Shown here in pieces: positions 48,431-56,856 of a DNA stretch of 64,000 nucleotides (within the stretch, counting starts at the first letter, position 1; every line of letters begins with the position of its first letter). This DNA is from Aureispira anguillae. GTDB taxonomy: Bacteria; Bacteroidota; Bacteroidia; Chitinophagales; Saprospiraceae. The DNA lies in contig NZ_AP026867.1 of assembly GCF_026000115.1 (NCBI RefSeq), positions 6,735,001 to 6,799,000 on the forward strand, in the 5' to 3' direction. The position numbers and the translations under genes are program-made. The notes under the pieces were generated by a model that was not told where the DNA came from, searched no databases, and saw nothing but the letters and a program-made list of their open reading frames with translations.

Positions 48431-48554
48431 GATCTTAGATCAAGCTATACCGTTGATGTATTACATCAAGCCTGCTCGATCATTACATTCATACCTTTAG
48501 ACCCTATTAAGCTGTTATAGGGTCTAAAAAAAAAGCGGTCTAGCATCTAAGATC
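48431..48554. repeat. 124-bp multi-branched palindromic element
   Basis: Outer arms gatcttagat (48431-48440) and atctaagatc (48545-48554) pair perfectly. The stem continues with gctataccg / cggtctagc (one mismatch) and encloses ttgatgta/tacatcaa and an agaccctat/atagggtct hairpin followed by a run of A. No protein is encoded. It could be a structured RNA or a MITE-like remnant. Confidence 0.55.
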
Positions 48555-48679
48555 GAAACATGGTTTTAATAGAAGTAAAGGACTGAATATCTTTAAGTTT
48601 TTGTTTTTATTAAGTTGATTAATAGTTGGTTGTGTTTTTGTCATTGCTCTGAATACCCTTAATGTGCTCAATATTTGCA

Positions 48680-48710
48680 TTGATCCCTCTAATGGAATAA
48701 AATAGATTTG
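48680..48710 (+). promoter_or_regulatory. Promoter of the fibre gene
   Basis: TTG at 48680-48682, a 20-nt spacer, then TAGATTTG at 48703-48710. This fits the Bacteroidota pattern TTG-N(17-23)-TAnnTTTG and is the best promoter match in the window. It implies a 5' leader of about 100 nt. Confidence 0.55.
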
Positions 48711-48813
48711 CAACGGTAAATAGTAGTGCTAAACACTATTAATTATTGGAGACCTTTTAATCTTGGTATAAGATCAATGAAAGGTCAATACAACGCTTTT
48801 AAAATTCAGAACA

Positions 48814-51429
48814 ATGCAAAAACAGTTACTTTTATTCCTCTTACTTACTTTAAGTACTAGTTTGTTGGCACAAAATGGGGTGGCCATCAACACTGATAAT
48901 TCTAATCCAGATGCTTCTGCTATCTTAGATGTAAAATCAACAGAGAAGGGATTGTTAATTCCTAGAATGACAACCGCAGAGCGAAATTTGATCGCCAGTC
49001 CTGCTACAGGGCTTCTAGTCTTTGACAATACAACGGCTTCTTTTTGGTATTATGATAGTATGATTTGGATTGAACTCGCTAATGCAGGCGATGGCTGGAA
49101 AGTAACTGGAAATACAGGAACCATTTCAGGAACTAATTTTGTCGGAACTATTGATTCACAAGCCTTGGATTTTCGAACACATAATACGATGCGAGTTCGA
49201 ATTACAACCAAGGGACAAATAGAAGTACTCAATACAGGAAGTTCAGTATTTGTAGGAGAGGGCGCAGGTGCAAACGATGATTTATCAAATAATCGAAATG
49301 TGTTTGTTGGGCAAGAAGCGGGGCATTCTAATACAACAGGGGATCGAAATGTTGGTTTAGGTTATCAGGCACTTTACTCCCATAACACAGGAATCTACAA
49401 TATGGCAGTTGGTTATCAAGCTCTATACGCCAATACAACAGGTAATGTTAATGCTGCAATAGGTGGTTTTGCTTTAAAAGATAACACTACAGGAGGAAAT
49501 AACGTTGCTGTCGGGTTCAATACCCTTAGTTCTAATACAACGGGGTCCTCCAATCTTGCAATTGGTTCTTACAGCCTACAAACCAATACGACAGGGGCTA
49601 ATAATGTTGCTATAGGAGTGTCGGCTCTGTCTAATAATACAACAGGTTCTTACAATATTGCTTTAGGGGAAACGGCCTTGGCTGGTAATACAGAAGGAAC
49701 GGGGAATATAGCCTTGGGTGATTTTGCTTTGAGGTATAATACAACAGGTCTAAACAATATTGCCTTAGGTCGTCGTGCATTATTAAGGAATACAACAGGG
49801 GATAACAATGTAGCGCAAGGAGATTCTGCATTGCTCAACAATACCACAGGGTATAGCAATATAGCAATGGGGTATAAAAGCCTTCATGAGAATACAACTG
49901 GTTATGCCAATATTGCAACGGGCTACAGAACCATGTATGCGAATACCACAGGACGTGACAATATTGCTATGGGGAATCAAGTGCTTTATAACAATACCAC
50001 GGGAGTCAACAATATTGCTATGGGGAATGAAGGGCTTTATAACAATATCTCAGGTTTTAATAATATAGCGATAGGAGCAATTGCATTGTATGAAAATACA
50101 ACAGGGTATCGAAATATTGCTATCGGAACCGAGGCTTTATCTTTTAATACCACAGGGCGTGACAATATTGCAGTTGGTCCTGCTGCGCTCTACAAGAACA
50201 CCACAGGTTATAATAATATTGGGGTTGGTTTTCAGGCATTAGCAGAAAATACCACAGGTAATTATAATACTGGTGTGGGCTACGAAGCGCTAATGAATAA
50301 TACAACAGGGTATCGAAATGTAGCAATGGGTGCTTTTGTTTTGCACGATAATACAGAAGGTAATGAAAATATAGGAATGGGAACGTTTGCCTTAGACGAA
50401 AATACAACAGGAGATCGAAATATAGCGATTGGAAATTCTGCATTGAGTTCTAATACAACAGGTAGTAACAATACGGCAACAGGAAATTATGCATTGTTTC
50501 TGAATTTAACAGGGATCAACAATACGGCAACAGGAAGAAGTGCATTACAGAGCAACAGTACAGGTAATAGCAATGTGGCAGCAGGACATGTCTCCATGGC
50601 TAGTAACACAGAAGGTTCTTATAATACTGCAATGGGGTCTGGTACGCTTTATCGCAATACAGAAGGAGATCGAAATACCGCAATTGGCTCTGGTGCATTG
50701 TATGACAATACAACAGGGAATGAGAATGTTGCTGTTGGAAACTCTGCAATTGATCTAAATACGACAGGAAATTCCAATGTAGCAATGGGATATAGAGCAC
50801 TATATTATAATACAACAGGTTCTTACAATACGGCTATTGGCCCAAGAGCTTTTCAATACGGTAGCAACCCTTATTCCAACTCTACAGCATTGGGCTACAA
50901 CGCAGATATTTCAGGTTCTAATCAGGTTCATATTGGTAATAGTTCTATCACAGAAATTAAAGGACAGGTTAATTTTACAACGTATTCGGATGCTAGAATA
51001 AAAAACAATGTAAGGGAGAATGTGGTTGGACTAGATTTTATCAATCAATTGCGTCCTGTTACCTATAATTTTGATGTAGATAGACAAAATGAGTTAATTG
51101 GAATAGAAGACGATAGCGAGTATGAGGGAAAATACGATTTAGAAAAAATAACCTTTAGTGGATTCTTAGCACAGGAGGTAGAACAGGCTGCAAATGCTGT
51201 TGGCTATAACTTTAGTGGAGTAAAAGCGCCCAAACAAGGGGATGAACTATATGGAGTAAGTTATGCTGAATTTACAGTGCCATTGGTAAAAGCAGTACAG
51301 GAGTTGTCGCAAAGAAATCAACAGCAACAAACAAAAATAGAAGCCTTAGAGGCAGAATTGACAAGCTTAAAAAGCTTAAATGAGCGTTTGACAAGGCTTG
51401 AAGCTGCATTAAACAAAGCCACTAATTAA
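48814..51429 (+). CDS. Secreted beta-helical fibre with 31 head repeats and an S74 intramolecular chaperone domain
   Basis: 871 residues. Sec signal peptide at 1-19 (ending SLLAQ). Residues 20-110 are the Bacteroidota lead domain (PDASAILDVKSTEKGLLIPR). Residues 156-682 hold 31 consecutive 17-residue repeats of the form NTTGxxNxAxGxxALxx, resembling YadA/Hep-Hag head repeats that stack as a trimeric beta-roll. From about residue 722 (TYSDARIKNNV) comes a peptidase S74 / endosialidase-type chaperone domain, which in phage tail fibres trimerises the stalk and then cleaves itself off. The final 45 residues are a coiled coil (KIEALEAELTSLKSLNERL). No T9SS sorting domain is visible, so export beyond the periplasm is unexplained. 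A T9SS cargo gene follows after 41 nt. Confidence 0.9.
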   Translation: MQKQLLLFLLLTLSTSLLAQNGVAINTDNSNPDASAILDVKSTEKGLLIPRMTTAERNLIASPATGLLVFDNTTASFWYYDSMIWIELANAGDGWKVTGNTGTISGTNFVGTIDSQALDFRTHNTMRVRITTKGQIEVLNTGSSVFVGEGAGANDDLSNNRNVFVGQEAGHSNTTGDRNVGLGYQALYSHNTGIYNMAVGYQALYANTTGNVNAAIGGFALKDNTTGGNNVAVGFNTLSSNTTGSSNLAIGSYSLQTNTTGANNVAIGVSALSNNTTGSYNIALGETALAGNTEGTGNIALGDFALRYNTTGLNNIALGRRALLRNTTGDNNVAQGDSALLNNTTGYSNIAMGYKSLHENTTGYANIATGYRTMYANTTGRDNIAMGNQVLYNNTTGVNNIAMGNEGLYNNISGFNNIAIGAIALYENTTGYRNIAIGTEALSFNTTGRDNIAVGPAALYKNTTGYNNIGVGFQALAENTTGNYNTGVGYEALMNNTTGYRNVAMGAFVLHDNTEGNENIGMGTFALDENTTGDRNIAIGNSALSSNTTGSNNTATGNYALFLNLTGINNTATGRSALQSNSTGNSNVAAGHVSMASNTEGSYNTAMGSGTLYRNTEGDRNTAIGSGALYDNTTGNENVAVGNSAIDLNTTGNSNVAMGYRALYYNTTGSYNTAIGPRAFQYGSNPYSNSTALGYNADISGSNQVHIGNSSITEIKGQVNFTTYSDARIKNNVRENVVGLDFINQLRPVTYNFDVDRQNELIGIEDDSEYEGKYDLEKITFSGFLAQEVEQAANAVGYNFSGVKAPKQGDELYGVSYAEFTVPLVKAVQELSQRNQQQQTKIEALEAELTSLKSLNERLTRLEAALNKATN
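49279..50859 (+). repeat. 31 tandem 51-bp repeats in the fibre gene
   Basis: Period exactly 51 bp (17 codons) over 1581 bp with no length change in any unit. Most units begin with AAT ACN ACN GGN (NTTG). Units are diverged, but the conserved codons keep short exact repeats that could recombine. Confidence 0.9.
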
Positions 51430-51470
51430 TTAACGCTAAACGCTGGTCGTTTATACAAAGCGATACACTT

Positions 51471-52937
51471 ATGAATAAATTCACGCTTTTAATTTGTTGT
51501 ATGGCGAGTTGGTTTTATGGCACCGCCCAAGTTAATGTCCTGAATAATAATGCTACCATTCGTGTAAATAATGGGGTGCATTTTAGGGTCAATGGAGGAT
51601 CAATTACCAACCAAAATAATGCAGAAATAACAAATGATGGTAATATTTATCTAGATCTAAATTTTAATCAAAATAACTTAGCTTCCTATACTGGAGGGGG
51701 AAGTTCTTGGCTCTGGTTTGAGGGAGGAACCAACCAGAATATAACTGGAGATGCTCCCTTAGCTATTGCTCGTTTGAGGGTAGATAATGCCAATCGTGTT
51801 ATTTTGGCGAATAGAGTTAATGTTAGCCATCAAGTAGACTTTAGAAATAATACTAAAATAGAATTGGGCAATAACAATCTGGTCTTAGTGCCAGGGGCAA
51901 GTGTGACCAATTATGATGAGAACAATTATGTACTGACGAATGGTTTAGGAATGCTTCAGCAAGAGGCAGGAGCTACTGCGGTTGTATTTCCTGTAGGAGT
52001 AAGTACCTACAATCCTGCTACGGTTAATAATAGTGGAACAATCGATAATTTTAGCATTCGAGTGTTTGAACAGGTATTGAACCAAGGGACTACTGGTCTT
52101 GTAGAAACCTCGGCTGCTGTAAATCGGACATGGATGATTGAGGAAGAAACGACTGGTGGAGCTAATGTTGAATTGACGCTTCAATGGGAACAGACCGAAG
52201 AACTGATGGCTTTTAATCGTGCCAATAGTGGGATTGAGCACCATTTGGTAGGTCTGACTTGGGACAAGCCTTCGGTTTATACTCCTGCAACAAATCAGGG
52301 AGGGACTACTTGGACACAAACAAGAAGTGGTTTTACCAATTTTTCGCCTTTTGTGGTTCGTAGCCCTATCATTGACCTGCCTGTAGAATTATTGGATTTT
52401 AAGGCAAAAAGAATCACGGTAAATGAGGTAGAATTAGTATGGAATACTGCTTCAGAATTGAATAACCATGGTTTTGAAATTCAACGTATGTTAGCAGATG
52501 AAACAGCGTTTCAAAAAATAGCTTGGGTGGATGGAAATGGTACAACTTCTTCCAATACTCGTTATGCGTTCATAGATCAAAACTCCTATACTGGAGTAGC
52601 TTATTATCGACTCAAACAGATCGATTTTGATGGCAGTTTTGCTTACTCAGAAACTAGAGCGGTAAATGGATCTGATTTGGAGGCAAATAGTAGTGTTTTT
52701 CCAAATCCTACCAAAGGGATAGTATATATTAATTTGCCCATTAATACTCAGCCTGTTTTGATACAACTGTTGGACAGCAAAGGGGCTGCTATTGGACAAA
52801 AAATGGCTATGGTTCAAGAAGGTCAATTACTCCAATTGGATCAGTTAGAGTACTTAGCAGATGGAGTGTATTGGGTTAGAATAACAACAGAAACAGGAAA
52901 GACCTATAGTCATAAAATAATAAAGAAAGGGGACTAG
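51471..52937 (+). CDS. Secreted protein with T9SS type A sorting domain
   Basis: 488 residues. Sec signal peptide at 1-19 (ending YGTAQ). Residues 20-150 are a beta-helix-like run rich in Asn and Val (NNNATIRVNNGVHFRVNGGS). Residues about 150-300 form a beta domain with TWMIEEETTGG. Residues 304-395 start VELLDFKAKRITVNEVELVW and run to YYRLKQIDFDG, the fibronectin-like module that commonly precedes type A sorting domains. The sorting domain is VFPNPTKGIVYI ... VYWVRITT, ending KIIKK. It starts 41 nt after the fibre gene and ends at its own terminator, so the two are probably co-transcribed and may act together on the surface. Confidence 0.88.
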   Translation: MNKFTLLICCMASWFYGTAQVNVLNNNATIRVNNGVHFRVNGGSITNQNNAEITNDGNIYLDLNFNQNNLASYTGGGSSWLWFEGGTNQNITGDAPLAIARLRVDNANRVILANRVNVSHQVDFRNNTKIELGNNNLVLVPGASVTNYDENNYVLTNGLGMLQQEAGATAVVFPVGVSTYNPATVNNSGTIDNFSIRVFEQVLNQGTTGLVETSAAVNRTWMIEEETTGGANVELTLQWEQTEELMAFNRANSGIEHHLVGLTWDKPSVYTPATNQGGTTWTQTRSGFTNFSPFVVRSPIIDLPVELLDFKAKRITVNEVELVWNTASELNNHGFEIQRMLADETAFQKIAWVDGNGTTSSNTRYAFIDQNSYTGVAYYRLKQIDFDGSFAYSETRAVNGSDLEANSSVFPNPTKGIVYINLPINTQPVLIQLLDSKGAAIGQKMAMVQEGQLLQLDQLEYLADGVYWVRITTETGKTYSHKIIKKGD

Positions 52938-52986
52938 CGATTTGGGAGGGCTCAAAAATCGTTAGATAGTTGTGTTGCTGCGTGTT

Positions 52987-53020
52987 TAGCATTGGGTTTT
53001 ATACTCAATGCTATTTTTTT
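52987..53020 (+). terminator. Rho-independent terminator
   Basis: Stem tagcattg / caatgcta (extended by one wobble and one further pair), then seven T. It starts 50 nt past the stop of the T9SS type A gene. Confidence 0.8.
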
Positions 53021-53050
53021 GTTATAAAAATAGTATTTTATAAGGGAACC

Positions 53051-53276
53051 TAAAACTCATTACTCCGTTGAAAACCCGAAGGCTCACGTAGTAAATGGTA
53101 TTCGATTATTACATGAGTGCTACGCAGTTGATTATCAAAATGATGTGATGTTACTACTCTGAATGTTAGTTATTTGATAACCTAGCTTTGCTAGCTCATG
53201 TAATAATTAATCGAATATAAGATGTTTTTTTGCTTTTTTACAAAAAAAGCAAAAAATTAACGGGGTATTATAAAAC
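53051..53276. mobile_element. MITE-like element, copy A, with 6-bp flanking direct repeats
   Basis: Imperfect terminal inverted repeats (attactccgttg at 53059 and taacggggtatt at 53258) enclose a long hairpin (attcgattattacatgag paired with its near complement at 53195-53216) and a gcttttttacaaaaaaagc stem. The 6-mer taaaac flanks it on both sides (53051-53056 and 53271-53276). Copy B at 61369-61552 shares the ends and the block aatataagatgttttttt. It carries no transposase, so it would depend on one elsewhere. Confidence 0.6.
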
Positions 53277-53340
53277 GGTAATCGACCTATTAAAAAGGAC
53301 TTACGAGTTCGTGGATTGTTAAACTAAACAAAAAGCTGTT

Positions 53341-54264
53341 ATGAAAAATAGGAATCCCTTTGTATTATGTTTATTCGCTATTATTGTATGGACAGGTTGT
53401 CGAGAAGAAGCCAAAAATTGTCAACCTAGCCATGAACTGGATAGATCAAGAGGCAATTGTACCGTTACATTATCAACTTCTCCTTCTTATCATGAATCAA
53501 CCAATGGTAATTGGAGAACCATCAATACCAATAGTATTCCTAACCATCAAGTAGGGGTATTTGGTAAGGTTTCTGGAGCAATTAACCCTCATGCTATTGC
53601 TGCTCAAAACGAAACCTATAGCATTACTACTAATCCAACCATAGCAACTTCAAAAACAATGCTTTTGAGCAATTATGGTCCTGCCTATTCTTTTGGAGTA
53701 TTGATGAATGGGGTAGAGGTAGATCCTATTGCAGCTGAACCTTGGCCACATGAGGGCGTAATGGCTCCCAATGTCAATTGGACATGGAACCTCGAAGCCA
53801 TGAATATTCAGATTGGCTTGGATTGTAATAATGCACATGTTCAACCGCAAGGAAAATATCATTATCATGGTTCTCCAACCTTATATTTGGCAGCGCTAAA
53901 TATCAGTACATCTACGATGACATTAGTGGGCTGGGCGGCAGATGGTTTTCCTATCTATTATAAATATGGCTATTCTGATCCTCAGGATGCGACTTCAGCG
54001 GTCGTTGAATTGACTTCTAGTTATCAACTCAAAACAGGAGAGCGACCAGAAGATGGAACCAATGGTCCTTGTGGTACTTATAATGGCATCTATTCAAATG
54101 ATTATGAATATAGCAATGGTTTAGGCTTGTTAGATGAGTGTAATGGTAGAACAGGAGTGACGCCTGAATTTCCTAATGGTACCTATTATTATGTGATAAC
54201 AGACGATTTTCCATCTATACCAAGGTGTTTTGTAGGAACTCCTTCCAATGATTTTAAAATCTAA
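53341..54264 (+). CDS. YHYH-domain lipoprotein
   Basis: 307 residues. The signal peptide ends in a lipobox with Cys20 (IVWTGC). The mid-region holds the diagnostic KYHYHGSPTLY motif near residue 174, followed by the conserved GWAADGFPIYYKYGY and later PNGTYYYVITDDFPSIPRCF. The family is common in marine bacteria and its role is unsettled; the histidines suggest metal binding. The next gene starts 4 nt after its stop, so the two form an operon. A MITE-like element ends 64 nt upstream of the start and may carry its promoter. Confidence 0.88.
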   Translation: MKNRNPFVLCLFAIIVWTGCREEAKNCQPSHELDRSRGNCTVTLSTSPSYHESTNGNWRTINTNSIPNHQVGVFGKVSGAINPHAIAAQNETYSITTNPTIATSKTMLLSNYGPAYSFGVLMNGVEVDPIAAEPWPHEGVMAPNVNWTWNLEAMNIQIGLDCNNAHVQPQGKYHYHGSPTLYLAALNISTSTMTLVGWAADGFPIYYKYGYSDPQDATSAVVELTSSYQLKTGERPEDGTNGPCGTYNGIYSNDYEYSNGLGLLDECNGRTGVTPEFPNGTYYYVITDDFPSIPRCFVGTPSNDFKI

Positions 54265-54268
54265 GATT

Positions 54269-54835
54269 ATGAACAAATACATCCTAATTGGGGTAATGAG
54301 TATAATTAGCTATGCTAGTTGTGCTCATGCCCCTAATGAAGCTTTTTTTGAATTATTTGAATCAGAAGGAAAACTGTTGATCAAAGCAGAATTTCCATGG
54401 ACGATTCGAAAGGTATTATTAGATGCTTTTCCTCAACTAAACAATGCCAAAAGTCAAGAAGAAATGGATCAAGGCTTTTTAGCTTATCTTCAACAACGCA
54501 TTCACCTCTTAGATGAAAAAAATCAGTTGATCCAGATTCAAAAAATTCTAAAGGCCCCAAATCCTAATGGGCATGGACATGGAGTTGTCTATCTGTTGGT
54601 TTTAGAATCTTTTTCCACCATAAAGTCAATACAAAATACCTGCATGTTTGAAGCTTATCCCAATCAGCAAAATTTCCATACCTTGGAGGTCAACAATAAA
54701 AAAGTAATAAACTTTGTAACTTCCCATGATGCGCCCCTCTATTTTTTCCAATCAGGAACGAATTACCTACTTTGGATAGGAGGAATATTGGGAATTTTGC
54801 TAGTTGGTGGCTTGGTGCAACGTTATTTTAAATAA
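54269..54835 (+). CDS. Hypothetical envelope protein with C-terminal membrane helix
   Basis: 188 residues from ATG 54269, which is 4 nt after the YHYH gene stop; the frame is open to an ATG at 54248 that would overlap that gene. The N-terminus is a signal peptide ending YASC, possibly a lipobox. The middle has no known domain; it contains PNGHGHGVVYLLV, a His-Gly repeat that could bind metal. The last 25 residues are a membrane span (LLWIGGILGILLVGGLVQ) with a short basic tail. Pairing with the YHYH lipoprotein suggests a shared envelope function, perhaps metal handling (inference). Confidence 0.72.
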   Translation: MNKYILIGVMSIISYASCAHAPNEAFFELFESEGKLLIKAEFPWTIRKVLLDAFPQLNNAKSQEEMDQGFLAYLQQRIHLLDEKNQLIQIQKILKAPNPNGHGHGVVYLLVLESFSTIKSIQNTCMFEAYPNQQNFHTLEVNNKKVINFVTSHDAPLYFFQSGTNYLLWIGGILGILLVGGLVQRYFK

Positions 54836-54871
54836 CTTCATAGTTTAGATTCATTACTTACCTCTCTAAAA

Positions 54872-55213
54872 TTACTTTTTTAGTTTTGGATTATTGGCAT
54901 GTCGATCTTTATCTCTTATAGAGCGTTTGTCCATAATCTTTTGTAGCGCAGCACCTAAATCAACCTCTGCTTGATTGGCAAGACAAAGGAGTACAAAGAG
55001 TACATCTCCCATTTCTTCTGCTAAATCATCTTTGGCAGATGCTTCTTGAGCTGCTGTTTTGAAGGATTGTTCACCATAAATACGAGCCATTAAGCGAGCG
55101 ACCTCTCCAACTTCTTCCATCAAAATAGCTGTATTGGTCAATTCTCCATAATAACGTATTCCAATTGTATTGATCCAGTGATCTACTTTTTGTTGTGCTT
55201 CTTTTAGTGTCAT
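54872..55213 (-). CDS. MazG-like nucleotide pyrophosphohydrolase
   Basis: 113 residues, the size of single-domain all-alpha NTP pyrophosphatases. The metal-binding acidic residues are in LMEEVGEVARL (Glu33, Glu34, Glu37) and LAEEMGDVLFVLL (Glu66, Glu67, Asp70), the two-helix EExxE / ExxD pattern of MazG and dUTPase-like enzymes. It probably hydrolyses a non-canonical or excess nucleoside triphosphate to the monophosphate. It follows the polytopic membrane protein gene on the same strand after 10 nt and is likely co-transcribed with it. Confidence 0.88.
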   Translation of the reverse strand: MTLKEAQQKVDHWINTIGIRYYGELTNTAILMEEVGEVARLMARIYGEQSFKTAAQEASAKDDLAEEMGDVLFVLLCLANQAEVDLGAALQKIMDKRSIRDKDRHANNPKLKK

Positions 55214-55223
55214 AACTATATTT

Positions 55224-56579
55224 TTAGTGGAGTGATTGATTTTGTTTGGTTTTAGGTAGAGGGGGCGAAATTGTTTTGGGGTCAGTCCTAGGTTGATAAG
55301 AGGGCGTATTACTAGGTTTGTGTTTTAAACTCAATTGGTAAAAATCTAAAATATGCATTAACAATGCAGATAAAATACCCAAAGCTATTGCCCTATAACG
55401 GGCAATGGTACCAATATTAGAAACTAAGAGGCCAACGAGAAAAAGATTGCTGATGGCATAAGCAATAATAAAATGAATCAAAACATTGGGTGGTTTGATG
55501 TGTTTCTTTTTCATGGATAGAGAGCACAAAATTAATCCTAAAAAAGATAAAATTTCTAAACTAGCTAACACTTGTAAAAAATCTTTGCATTCCCACAAAA
55601 AAGGCCTACCCAATACATTAATTAATGCCATTGGTATCATACTAATAACTCCCCATATAGTAGGAGCAAAAGGCTCTGCATTTTGTATCGAAGATCCTCC
55701 AATTTCTGCCAGAAATGCTGCTTGTTTGCTAGACAAAATCTCAAACAATTCAACACCAAAAATAGATTTGGTAAACAAAATTGCTAGACCAATAGAACAA
55801 CTATAAACCACCAAATAGGTCAACCCAATACGACGGGTATAATTTAATGTGATTAAATAAGCAATGATTGCAGGCAATAACAAGGCTAATAAGTAATGAC
55901 GAGAAAAACCAATAATCAACAGTGCTGTGCCTAATTTAAAGAATGTCTTTCGTGAAGGCGTAGGCTGTTGTAGTTCTAATAAACCAACTAAAAATAAACT
56001 CAACCCAAAATAAACATAGGCATCCTTGTGCAGTCCTGCTGTCCAAAAGCTCAGAGAAGGTAAGAAAAAACAGCATACAATCAGTACCCATTTGGGGAGC
56101 TCTAATATTTGACCAAATACCTTGTAAAAATTTAAACTGGCAAATAAACCAATCAAGGCTATAAAAAAGATGTGGAGTTCATAATGCCCAAGTGTAAAGG
56201 GATATAGAATGGCATGAACATGGACAAGCGTGTAAGTGCCTAGATCTTTCCAAAAGAAAACGGAACTAGGATAAATAAATACTGCTGTGTCGGGAATAGG
56301 AGGATTGCCTCCAAAAATAGAATTGATATAATAACTCGGATAAGATAAAAAGGTACTACCTATGCGAGTACTTTCTTGTAAGTAAATAAAGGTATCTCCA
56401 CCTTGAAAGTAGGTATGATGGATTAGACCATAGATCAGCCCTACTATTATTTTTGAAATAAAAATAAAGAAAATGAACGTTCGTGGAAGACCTAAGATGT
56501 TGGGAGAATCTATTGATCTGAGCCACCAGCCAAAACCTGCAATGTAGAGAACAAGCAACAAATAAATCATGTTTATCAT
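55224..56579 (-). CDS. Polytopic membrane protein, possible polymerase or glycosyltransferase-like
   Basis: 451 residues with about 10-11 hydrophobic helices and a proline-rich cytoplasmic tail (PSNTPSYQPRTDPKTISPPL). A first outer loop (YFQGGDTFIYLQESTRIGS, then PDTAVFIYP) contains a GGD motif like the acidic loop of membrane glycosyltransferases (GT-C/EpsG type). SLSFWTAGLHKDAYVYFGLS resembles the corresponding helix in EpsG-like or O-antigen polymerase proteins. The assignment is a topology-based guess. It is followed by the MazG-like gene after 10 nt. Met4 is an alternative start. Confidence 0.65.
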   Translation of the reverse strand: MINMIYLLLVLYIAGFGWWLRSIDSPNILGLPRTFIFFIFISKIIVGLIYGLIHHTYFQGGDTFIYLQESTRIGSTFLSYPSYYINSIFGGNPPIPDTAVFIYPSSVFFWKDLGTYTLVHVHAILYPFTLGHYELHIFFIALIGLFASLNFYKVFGQILELPKWVLIVCCFFLPSLSFWTAGLHKDAYVYFGLSLFLVGLLELQQPTPSRKTFFKLGTALLIIGFSRHYLLALLLPAIIAYLITLNYTRRIGLTYLVVYSCSIGLAILFTKSIFGVELFEILSSKQAAFLAEIGGSSIQNAEPFAPTIWGVISMIPMALINVLGRPFLWECKDFLQVLASLEILSFLGLILCSLSMKKKHIKPPNVLIHFIIAYAISNLFLVGLLVSNIGTIARYRAIALGILSALLMHILDFYQLSLKHKPSNTPSYQPRTDPKTISPPLPKTKQNQSLH

Positions 56580-56856
56580 TTGGGATATTATAATACAACA
56601 ATCATTTACTAATCACCAAAACGTAGTATTCTTTAGGGGTTCGTTTGGCAATTTTTTTTGTAAGATTTTGTATAAAATATAATGATGCTAAAGTGTTTTG
56701 ATATAGCTTGTGTAAAATTTTGACTATAGGCTTATTATTGTAGTGAAGGAACCAATAAGGCAGCAAAATACAAAGTAATAAAAGCAATTACAAATAATTT
56801 ACAAGAAATACTAAACCAATGGACGCTTTGATTGTTAACGCACCAAGCATTTGTTT

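Noticed and set aside
49279-50859. CRISPR-like array
   Set aside because: The regular 51-bp repeat is coding, diverged and without spacers; it is a protein repeat.
56602-56787. 61-codon minus-strand ORF with a hydrophobic start
   Set aside because: Sits in an AT-rich spacer; the hydrophobic and lysine-rich composition is what AT-rich DNA gives by chance. No family or context support.
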